Shown here: piece by piece, positions 58,152 to 64,000 of the stretch
Numbering within the stretch: the first letter of the stretch is position 1
Layout: each line of letters starts with the position of its first letter
Source: DSVZ01 sp964568145
GTDB taxonomy: Bacteria; Verrucomicrobiota; Verrucomicrobiia; Limisphaerales; J093
Reading direction: 5' to 3'
Assembly (NCBI GenBank): GCA_964568145.1
Contig: CAZMOZ010000005.1
Span: 186,001-250,000, forward strand
DNA: 64,000 nt
Notes under the pieces: generated by a model
What the model was told of the DNA's origin: nothing
What the model saw: only the letters and a program-made list of their open reading frames with translations
Databases searched by the model: none
Translations under genes and position numbers: made by a program

Positions 58152-60995
58152 TCAATCCTTGGGCAGCACCATTCCCTCTGGCCGGTGCGACGCCAGGATT
58201 TCCGGTACCACCGCCCCATCCGGTCGGCGGGCGTGGCCGCCGGGCAGGCGCCAGCCCCGTCGGAGCAGCAACGTCAGCACCGCCGGCAGGACCACCACGC
58301 CGGCGACCATGCAGGCGGTGGTGCTGATGGACATCAGCAGGCCCAGGCTGGCGATGCCGCGATGCTGGGCGAGCATCAGGCTGCCAAAGCCGGCCACGGT
58401 GGTGAGCGCCGAGAGCAGGACCGCCTTGCCGGTGCTACGGCCGAAGATCGTGGGCGTACCTTCCTCGGCGAAACGGTTGAGGACGTGGATGCCGTTGGTG
58501 ACGCCGATGCCGACGGCCAGCGGCAGGGTCATGATATTGGCCGGGTTGAACGGCACGCCCATCCAGCCCATGAAGCCCGCCGTCCACAACATGCCCAGGC
58601 CCACCGGCAGCAACGCCAGGATCACGCAGGTGAGGCTGCGGAAATGGATGAACACCAGCACCACCACCGCCGCCAGGGCGTAGTACGCGGCCTCGACGTA
58701 GCTGTCCTTGAGCAGGGTGATGTACTCGTAAAGTTGCACGGGCTCGCCGGTCGCGTCGGGCGCCACCTGCCGGATATCCCGCACAAAAGCTTCCTGATTC
58801 ACGTGTTCCCAGACGTTCGAGCGCGGGTTGACCTGGAGCAGGTAACGGTCGCCGCCTTTGCTGATGAAGCGATGCCGCAACGGCGCGGGAATGTCCCCGG
58901 TCTGCAGCGGCGCGGTGTCGTCTTGGTGCTTGATGGCATCGAGGGTCTGGTGCAGGTCGGTCAGCAAGGCCCGCTGAAAATCGCCGAGCTTGCGCGCCGC
59001 CGTCTCGGGGTCGGTGTCGGCGATGGCGGCATTCAGCCGCGCGAGGGCCGCACGCACCTCGCGCAGCGTCTCCGAGATTTCCTCCTCGCCGCCACGGTCC
59101 GACAGGCTGGCGCCCAGGCCGAGGTAGGCCTGGAGCAGGCGGATGGTCTGCCGCAGTTCCGCGAGGTTGACCGGATCCGGATCCACGTCGGGGAACCGCA
59201 GGCCGGCGAGTTGGGCGCGAATCTGGCGGATGAGCGCGAGCTTGCCGGTCTGGTCCTCGGTGAGGTAGTTGACCATCGAATCCACGCCCGCCACGGTGGG
59301 CAGGGCTTCGAGACGGGTTTGCAGCCCGCGCGCCTCCTCGAGGGAACTGGCGGTGACAACGCCAAAGATCACCGAGCGGCTGGCGTGGTTGATGAGCTTG
59401 TGTTCGTACACCACCGACGAGAGGTCCGCGGACTGGAGGTTCAGCAGGTTGTGATCGAACCAGACCCGCCGCAACTGGCCGGCGGCCAGGATCGTGACGG
59501 TGGCGGCCAGGCCCAGGGTGAGCCCGGGCCGGCTGAGCCAGAGCCGCTCCAGGCGGGCGCGGGGATCGGCCGCCTGCTGGAGGTGATCCAGAATGTTCTG
59601 CCGGCCGCGCAGCAGCAGCACCGGCAGGAGCGTGAGCATCGGCGCCAGACACAGCAGCAGGCCGCCGCCGCTGATGAGGCCCATTTCCCGGATGCCTTTG
59701 AATTCGGTGAACCCCATCGCCAGAAACGCGCCGGCCGTGGTGAAGCAGCCCGTGAAGATGCCCTTGCCGGTGTTCACCAGCGCGATTTCCAACGCCTGCC
59801 GCTCGGTCCGGCCGTGCCGCAATTCCTCCTCGTAGCGGCTGACCAGATGGATGCCGAAGTCAATCGCCAGGCCGATCAGGATGGGCAGGAAGGTGATGGT
59901 GAGGATGTTCAGGTGGCCGACGGTGGCGGTGGCGTACGCGAGCGTGTACGCCAGCCCCACCACCAGACACACCACGGCCTTCACCGGCCGGCCGGTCTCG
60001 TGGTAGCCGTAAATGAACAACAACGCGCAGATGATCAACGACACGACCGAGGCCAGAAGCGTGTCCTTTTGCGCCTGCGCCATCTCGTCCAACTCCAGCA
60101 CGGGGCCGCCGGTGAGGCCGACGTTCACGCCGGGCACCTCGCCGCGGGTCCGGTCCATCAGTTCGCGGAGGCGATGCACGGCGTCCGCGTTGAGCCGCTC
60201 GTTCAACGGGCGGGCGGTGACGAGGTAAATCCGATTGCTGGCAAAGCTGATGTACAGCTCCTGCTCGGCCTGCCCGCCCCCGCCAAACAGCGCCGTGATG
60301 CCCGGCGAGGGCGGGGTGCCCGGCCGGTCGAGGGCGTCGGCGGCCTGGTCGGCGATGCGTCCCAGCGCGGGCAGCGCTTCCCGCAGGGCCTCGTTCTGCT
60401 GGGCCTCCGGGTCGCGCGCGGAAGATCGCATCTGGGCGGTGGTCGTGCGGAACAGCGAGTTCAGGTTGGTGACGCGGGCGAAGTTGTCGAGCACCGGCCG
60501 GGCTTCGCGCAGACGCTCGGCCATCTCGGCCAGGATGGTCTCGTTGGTGACGAACAGCAGCGCCTTGGGCCCCATCAACTTGAGGTCGCCCTTGTAAAAC
60601 ACGTCGGTGAAGAGGTTGGTCCCGGCCTCCAGCCGCGCGCCCAGGCGCTCCACGAACTGGCGGTTTTTCTCGATGTCCTCGCTCTCCACGATCACCACCA
60701 GCTCGTCCTGCGCGGCGAACTCGCGCCGGTATTTGAGGTAGGACTGGTGGTACACCTTGTCTTCGCCCAGCAGGTGGTTGCGGTTGGTGTCGAACTCCAG
60801 CTTCGCGACTGTGTACAGGATCGAAACCAGGAACAGCGCCGCCTGCGGATAAAAGAACAGCCGGGGATGGCGATACAGCCGGTCCGCCAGGCTGGCGAGC
60901 GTCCGGCTGACCCAGGAGATGTGCGTCTCGTCCGCGCGAGGCGCCTTGTTCGCAGCGGGGGCTGGCGGGGTGTGGGGTGGCAGGGCTCCGGCCAT
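58152..60995 (-). CDS. MMPL/RND family exporter (HpnN-like)
   Basis: 947 residues, with the internal duplication of RND transporters: helix 1 near 47-65, a large periplasmic loop, helices 2-6 (about 315-470), helix 7 near 490, a second loop, and helices 8-12 (about 755-910). The motif LAIDFGIHLVSRYEEEL in the second helix cluster and GVTNGIHVLNRF in the last one are the paired family signatures. It resembles hopanoid or lipid exporters of the HpnN type rather than drug pumps. No membrane-fusion or outer-membrane partner is present. The start overlaps the yebC stop by 1 nt (TAATG), so it is translationally coupled to that regulator. Confidence 0.86.
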   Translation of the reverse strand: MAGALPPHTPPAPAANKAPRADETHISWVSRTLASLADRLYRHPRLFFYPQAALFLVSILYTVAKLEFDTNRNHLLGEDKVYHQSYLKYRREFAAQDELVVIVESEDIEKNRQFVERLGARLEAGTNLFTDVFYKGDLKLMGPKALLFVTNETILAEMAERLREARPVLDNFARVTNLNSLFRTTTAQMRSSARDPEAQQNEALREALPALGRIADQAADALDRPGTPPSPGITALFGGGGQAEQELYISFASNRIYLVTARPLNERLNADAVHRLRELMDRTRGEVPGVNVGLTGGPVLELDEMAQAQKDTLLASVVSLIICALLFIYGYHETGRPVKAVVCLVVGLAYTLAYATATVGHLNILTITFLPILIGLAIDFGIHLVSRYEEELRHGRTERQALEIALVNTGKGIFTGCFTTAGAFLAMGFTEFKGIREMGLISGGGLLLCLAPMLTLLPVLLLRGRQNILDHLQQAADPRARLERLWLSRPGLTLGLAATVTILAAGQLRRVWFDHNLLNLQSADLSSVVYEHKLINHASRSVIFGVVTASSLEEARGLQTRLEALPTVAGVDSMVNYLTEDQTGKLALIRQIRAQLAGLRFPDVDPDPVNLAELRQTIRLLQAYLGLGASLSDRGGEEEISETLREVRAALARLNAAIADTDPETAARKLGDFQRALLTDLHQTLDAIKHQDDTAPLQTGDIPAPLRHRFISKGGDRYLLQVNPRSNVWEHVNQEAFVRDIRQVAPDATGEPVQLYEYITLLKDSYVEAAYYALAAVVVLVFIHFRSLTCVILALLPVGLGMLWTAGFMGWMGVPFNPANIMTLPLAVGIGVTNGIHVLNRFAEEGTPTIFGRSTGKAVLLSALTTVAGFGSLMLAQHRGIASLGLLMSISTTACMVAGVVVLPAVLTLLLRRGWRLPGGHARRPDGAVVPEILASHRPEGMVLPKD

Positions 60996-61732
60996 TACGA
61001 CGTCACGGCGGGGAACCCGGCGTTCGTGAAGACCTCCTTCACGTCGTCGTGTTCCTCCAGGGCCTCGATCAGCTTGTCCAGCGCCTCGGCGGCGGCGGGG
61101 TCCTCCACCGGGACCGTGGTGACGGGCAGGTGCGTCACCGCCGCGCTGGCGGGCTTGAGGCCGGCGGCTTCGATGGCCCGGTGCACCGCCTCGAACCGGC
61201 CGGGCTCGGTCAGAATTTCAAAGCCTTCCGGCTCGGCGCGGAAATCCTCGGCCCCGGCCTCGAGGGCGATTTCCATGAGCCGGTCCTCGTCCGCGGCGTC
61301 CCGCGCCACAAAGATCTGCCCTTTGCGTTGAAACAGGCGGCTCACCGCGCCGGCGGTGGCGATGCTCCCGCCGTGCCGGGTGAGGATGCTGCGCACCTCG
61401 GCCGCGGTGCGATTGCGGTTGTCAGTGCTGACTTCGATCAGCAACGCGACGCCGGGCGGCACGAACGCCTCGTACGCGAGGTCCTCGTAGTTGGCGGCCT
61501 CGCCGCCGCCGGTGCCTTTCTTGATGGCGCGCTCGACGTTGTCGGACGGCATGTTCGCCGCGCGGCACTTGAGCAGCGCCAGGCGCAGGCGCGGATTGAG
61601 GTCGGGATCGCCGCCGCCGAGTTTGGCGGCGATGGTGACTTCGCGCGAAAGCTTGGCGAAGAGGCGCGCGCGCCTGGCGTCAATCGCACCCTTGAAGTGT
61701 TTGACCTTCGCCCATTTGCTATGGCCTGCCAT
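60995..61732 (-). CDS. yebC: YebC/PmpR family DNA-binding regulator
   Basis: 245 residues. The family start MAGHSKWAKVKHFKGAIDARRARLFAKL is nearly canonical, with HFKGA in place of NIKHRK. RAIKKGTGGGEAANYEDLAYEAFVPPGVALLIEVSTDNRNRTAAEVRSI and FQRKG follow as expected. Proteins of this family bind DNA, and some relatives are reported to act on ribosome stalling. It usually sits near ruvC/ruvAB; here it is coupled to an MMPL exporter instead. Confidence 0.95.
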   Translation of the reverse strand: MAGHSKWAKVKHFKGAIDARRARLFAKLSREVTIAAKLGGGDPDLNPRLRLALLKCRAANMPSDNVERAIKKGTGGGEAANYEDLAYEAFVPPGVALLIEVSTDNRNRTAAEVRSILTRHGGSIATAGAVSRLFQRKGQIFVARDAADEDRLMEIALEAGAEDFRAEPEGFEILTEPGRFEAVHRAIEAAGLKPASAAVTHLPVTTVPVEDPAAAEALDKLIEALEEHDDVKEVFTNAGFPAVTS

Positions 61733-62120
61733 GGCTGGAATGCGGAACCCGCGGCCGGTTTCGGTGGCGCGGAAACGCTCCGCAAACTAGCGGCTTTTCG
61801 CGGCGAGCGAAACCTCAAAGATGGGACTGCCGCAAATTGGGACGCAGCTCACTTTTGTCGGTCTGGCCTTGACGGGGTGGGGCGAGACGGGAGCAAGAGA
61901 CTGACAACAAATGCCGGATGCCGGATGCCGGAGAAAGGTGCGAGGCCCGAGGCGCGAGGTGCGAGGTGTTCGGATTTCGGACCTCGGATTTCGCTCCGGG
62001 GGCAAGATTCCGTAAAGCCCAGGCCTTCTGTGGCCGAGGTTTTCAAACCGCAGTCCCCGCGCGCGGGTCGCCCGCGCAGCCGCCGCCGCGAGTCGCCGGC
62101 GCCACTAACCGAATGCCCTC
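61733..62120. other. Intergenic region upstream of yebC with heptad array
   Basis: 388 bp without a gene. The centre is array H4 (61910-61993) followed by the border element (61999-62020). The rest shows no recognisable promoter. Confidence 0.5.
61910..62020 (-). repeat. Heptanucleotide array H4 with border element
   Basis: Twelve 7-bp units (61910-61993) in perfect phase. Read on the minus strand they run CGAAATC types, CGAACAC, four CTCGNNC units, CTTTCTC and three CGGCATC/T units, the same block order as H3 with one extra unit. The border element (minus strand GGGCTTTAC...CTTGCCCC) is at 61999-62020, on the CGAAATC side as in H3. Confidence 0.8.
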
Positions 62121-62909
62121 TCAGGCCAGGAGACCGCGCAACACGGTGATGGCCCGGCCACCCAGTTGCACGCGGTTGCCGCGCACCCCCACCCGCACCA
62201 GTCCGCCGCGCGGCGAGGCTTGAAAGCCGGTCAGGTCCGGCCGGCCCAGCCGTTCCTGCCAGAATGGTCCCAGTGCGCAGTGAGCCGAGCCGGTCACCGG
62301 ATCTTCATTCACCCCCGCCGCCGGCGCAAAGAACCGCGAGAGAAAATCCACCCCGGCCTGGTCCGAACCGCTGGTCACGATGACCCCGCGTGCCGGCAGT
62401 CGCGCCAGGGCGGGGAAATCCGGCGTGAGCCCGCGCAGGACGGCGGCGGATTCCACTTCGACCAGGTAGTCAAATTCGTTCCGGCCGGCGAACAGGGGCT
62501 TCGCGCCGAGCGCGGCGGCGAGCCCGTCCGGCGCCGGGCAGGCGGCGACCGGCAGGGCCGGGAAATCCATCGTGATGTCCGGACCCGTCTGCGAGACGTT
62601 CAACCAGCCGCTTTGCGTGTGAAGGCGGATCGCGACGCCGGCGGGCGCGCGGCCGGTTTCCCAAAGCGTGTGCGCGCTGGCCAGCGTGGCGTGCCCGCAG
62701 AGCGCGACCTCGACTTTCGGCGTGAACCAGCGCAGGTCCCAGCCGTCGGCGCGCGGCGACACGAAGGCGGTTTCCGAAAGATTCATTTCGGCCGCCAGCG
62801 TCTGCATCCAGCCGGGCTCGGCCGGGCCAGGCAGCAGGCAGACCGCCGCGGGATTGCCGGTGAACGGGGCCGTGGCGAAGGCGTCCACAATGAACAGCGG
62901 CACACTCAT
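62121..62909 (-). CDS. PhzF family isomerase-like protein
   Basis: 262 residues with the diaminopimelate-epimerase-like fold of PhzF proteins. FTGNPAAVCLL (16-26), NLSETAFV with the presumed catalytic E46, CGHATLASAH and VNEDPVTGSAHCALGPFW are all present. Most family members outside phenazine producers have unknown substrates, and there is no phenazine cluster here. The start at 62909 (MSVPLFIVDAF) is chosen because the upstream in-frame sequence is the translated heptad array H5, not protein. Confidence 0.92.
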   Translation of the reverse strand: MSVPLFIVDAFATAPFTGNPAAVCLLPGPAEPGWMQTLAAEMNLSETAFVSPRADGWDLRWFTPKVEVALCGHATLASAHTLWETGRAPAGVAIRLHTQSGWLNVSQTGPDITMDFPALPVAACPAPDGLAAALGAKPLFAGRNEFDYLVEVESAAVLRGLTPDFPALARLPARGVIVTSGSDQAGVDFLSRFFAPAAGVNEDPVTGSAHCALGPFWQERLGRPDLTGFQASPRGGLVRVGVRGNRVQLGGRAITVLRGLLA

Positions 62910-63287
62910 GCCCAGCAAGGTGGCATGGCCGGTCGCGGCGTCGAGCCGGAAGCTGCGCGGCCGCGCGGGCGACCCGACCGTAACGGTCGCAGCCTGCCGC
63001 CTTCGGCCCCGACAGATCAGGGCTAGACGGGTCTTGCCCCCAAGGAGAAATCCAAAGCCCGATGCCCGAAGTCCGAAGGTCGAAAGCCGAAGCAAGAATC
63101 TAGGAACCAAGAACCAGAACCCCGCACCTCGCACCCCATACCAAATCTGCAGGACTCGACAGAGCCTCGCCCGACCCCGTCAAGATCGGAGCGGCACAAT
63201 GGTGATAGCGCCCATTCCGCGCTCCGAACCTCACGCGAAGTTGACACGCCGGGCGACCTGCCCGACTTTTCACCCGGAGCATCGAGT
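62910..63287. other. Intergenic region with array H5
   Basis: 378 bp between divergent genes. It is dominated by the array and its two border elements (63020-63172). A TTGACA at 63241-63246 with 17 nt to GACTTT (63264-63269) is a weak promoter candidate for the small secreted protein at 63288. Confidence 0.45.
63020..63172. repeat. Heptanucleotide array H5 flanked by two border elements
   Basis: Sixteen in-phase 7-bp units (63046-63157) lie between two copies of the border element at 63020-63040 (GGGCTAGAC...CTTGCCCC) and 63152-63172 (GGACTCGAC...CTCGCCC), both in the same orientation. Unit types go from AGAAATC and CGAAGTC to AGGAACC, AAGAACC and CGCACCC. The AGGAACC/AAGAACC part matches the end of H2. 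Confidence 0.8.
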
Positions 63288-63755
63288 ATGAAGCCGTTTA
63301 CCTTGCCACCGGTCGTGATCGCCGTCGGGTGCCTGCTCCTGGGCGGTGTGGCGGGCGCCCAACTCCCCGTTCAGTCCACCAACGCGCCGACGGCTGCGCC
63401 GCCGACCACACAGTCTTACGCACCACCGCCATCCAACGTGACCAACCTCGTGGAAGCCGCGGACGACGCCACCCGCCTGCCGCCGCCCACCAAGGCGCCA
63501 GCGATGGAGAAACCGTCCCCGGTGCCGCTGACGCCGACACGTTACGGCGGGCTTTTCGGGCAGGCGTTGGAATCCGAGCAGCCCTGGCAGTTGTTGAACC
63601 CCCTGGCCCCGCCCGAGTACGGCGACGGCACCCAGAACCTCTCGGTCAATCCGGTCACCGGCCGGGCCGAGGGCCTGACGCTGTTCTCGATTCAGCTCAA
63701 GCCCAAGCCCGGCGCCAAGAAAAATTCCCGCCGCGCCGCTTCACCGGAGCGCTGA
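63288..63755 (+). CDS. Small secreted Pro-rich protein
   Basis: 155 residues with a signal peptide (about 1-24: MKPFTLPPVVIAVGCLLLGG then AGAQL). The mature part is rich in Pro, Thr and Ala, without cysteines, domains or repeats. It ends in a basic tail (KPKPGAKKNSRRAASPER). GGAG lies about 9 nt before the ATG. No family recognised. The steady codon pattern and signal peptide support it as a real gene. Confidence 0.65.
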   Translation: MKPFTLPPVVIAVGCLLLGGVAGAQLPVQSTNAPTAAPPTTQSYAPPPSNVTNLVEAADDATRLPPPTKAPAMEKPSPVPLTPTRYGGLFGQALESEQPWQLLNPLAPPEYGDGTQNLSVNPVTGRAEGLTLFSIQLKPKPGAKKNSRRAASPER

Positions 63756-63840
63756 CCCGGGGGCGTCTCGCAAGCCCCCCGGGCGGAACGGCCCGCGCGG
63801 CGTGACGCCTCCCCGAGTTTCCCTTCCTATACAACGAGCC

Positions 63841-63945
63841 GGTATCTGGCATCGGGCATCCGTAATCCCGTCCCCCGGCATCTGGTATCCGGCCTCCCCC
63901 TTCTCCCTCCTCACTTCTGACTCCTGACTTCTGACTCCTGACTCC
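63841..63945. repeat. Heptanucleotide array H7
   Basis: Fifteen 7-bp units, first of GGCATCC type (63841-63896), then of TGACTCC type (63897-63945), with one 1-nt phase slip near 63870. It ends 7 nt before the stop codon of the partial minus-strand gene and would lie just downstream of that gene in its transcript. Confidence 0.7.
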
Positions 63946-63951
63946 TCCCCC

Positions 63952-64000
63952 TCACCGCACCTGCAGCCGGTAGAAGGCCGCCGGGCCCTGGGCCGGCACC
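63952..64000 (-). CDS. C-terminal end of a secreted protein (partial)
   Basis: Only the last 16 codons are in the window. The minus-strand frame reads VPAQGPAAFYRLQVR then TGA (63954-63952). The FYRLQV ending is the same tail type as NAFYRVKQ in the large secreted protein at 1334-5365 and is common at the end of Verrucomicrobiota extracellular proteins, so this is probably another such protein. The gene continues beyond 64000. Confidence 0.6.
   Translation of the reverse strand, partial: VPAQGPAAFYRLQVR

Noticed and set aside
58185..61331. Very long open frame on the plus strand opposite the exporter and yebC
   Set aside because: High GC keeps antisense frames open; the translation is His/Arg/Gln-rich without any domain, while the minus strand encodes clear MMPL and YebC proteins.
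62121..62909. Phenazine biosynthesis
   Set aside because: A lone PhzF homologue without other phz genes is usual in non-producers.
62910..63134. N-terminal extension of the PhzF protein (longer open frame)
   Set aside because: The extension is the translated heptad array and lacks any conserved sequence; the family start is at 62909.

Overview
The window is GC-rich, densely coded bacterial chromosome, most likely from a heterotrophic member of the Verrucomicrobiota (Pedosphaera/Limisphaera-like). This placement is inferred from family content: DUF1080 (3-keto-disaccharide hydrolase) and several Tat-exported Gfo/Idh/MocA oxidoreductases, large secreted proteins ending in a short FYR-type tail, HzsA-related beta-propeller cytochromes, LptD (Gram-negative outer membrane), B12-dependent NrdJ and an aa3-type oxidase operon with small accessory membrane proteins. 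No phage, plasmid, transposase or CRISPR array is visible.

Layout. 1-5.4 kb (+): a DUF1080 protein and a 1343-residue secreted modular protein, followed by an intrinsic terminator and tRNA-Cys(GCA). 5.8-18.5 kb (-): exported carbohydrate and redox genes, namely Gfo/Idh/MocA, a YncE-type propeller/di-haem cytochrome, an aldo/keto reductase, a propeller-cytochrome fused to a formylglycine-generating-enzyme-like (FGE) domain, a second HzsA-related cytochrome and a GH20 hexosaminidase. The last four are coupled by ATGA overlaps or a 7-nt gap. 19.0-22.3 kb (+): hisF-hisI-small membrane protein-trpE. 22.4-23.2 kb (-): nitroreductase and tRNA-Leu(CAA). 23.7-26.9 kb (+): nrdJ with a terminator. 27.1-31.4 kb (+): a cytochrome c oxidase operon (subunits I, III, IV, two small membrane proteins, II) behind a good TTGACA promoter candidate. 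31.4-42 kb (-): DUF4015 glycosidase-like protein, tRNA-dihydrouridine synthase, Gfo/Idh/MocA, tRNA-Leu(CAG), flavodoxin, a Tat-exported DegT-type aminotransferase, LptD and a secreted lipase-like hydrolase. 42.6-46.1 kb (+): three tandem CNNM/CorC proteins. 46-51.5 kb (-): a carotenoid-biosynthesis-like membrane protein, then a kinase, PP2C phosphatase and vWA protein matching the TerY-P triad, preceded by an orphan type II secretion F protein. 51.8-55.8 kb (+): a CBM48-like protein, an NPCBM-GH27 alpha-galactosidase and a Gfo/Idh/MocA protein. 56-62.9 kb (-): an unknown 668-residue protein, an MMPL/RND exporter, YebC and PhzF. The right edge holds a small secreted protein and the last codons of a gene ending FYRLQVR.

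The most unusual material is non-coding. At least seven intergenic regions hold long, phase-keeping arrays of degenerate 7-bp units with a shared block order. They are often bordered by a 22-bp element that occurs six times. A second family is a paired-hairpin element (four copies, two in each orientation). There are also other palindromic clusters and a ~240-bp element with inverted ends. Among the proteins, the propeller/cytochrome-FGE fusion operon, the TerY-P triad and the exported aminotransferase deserve most attention.
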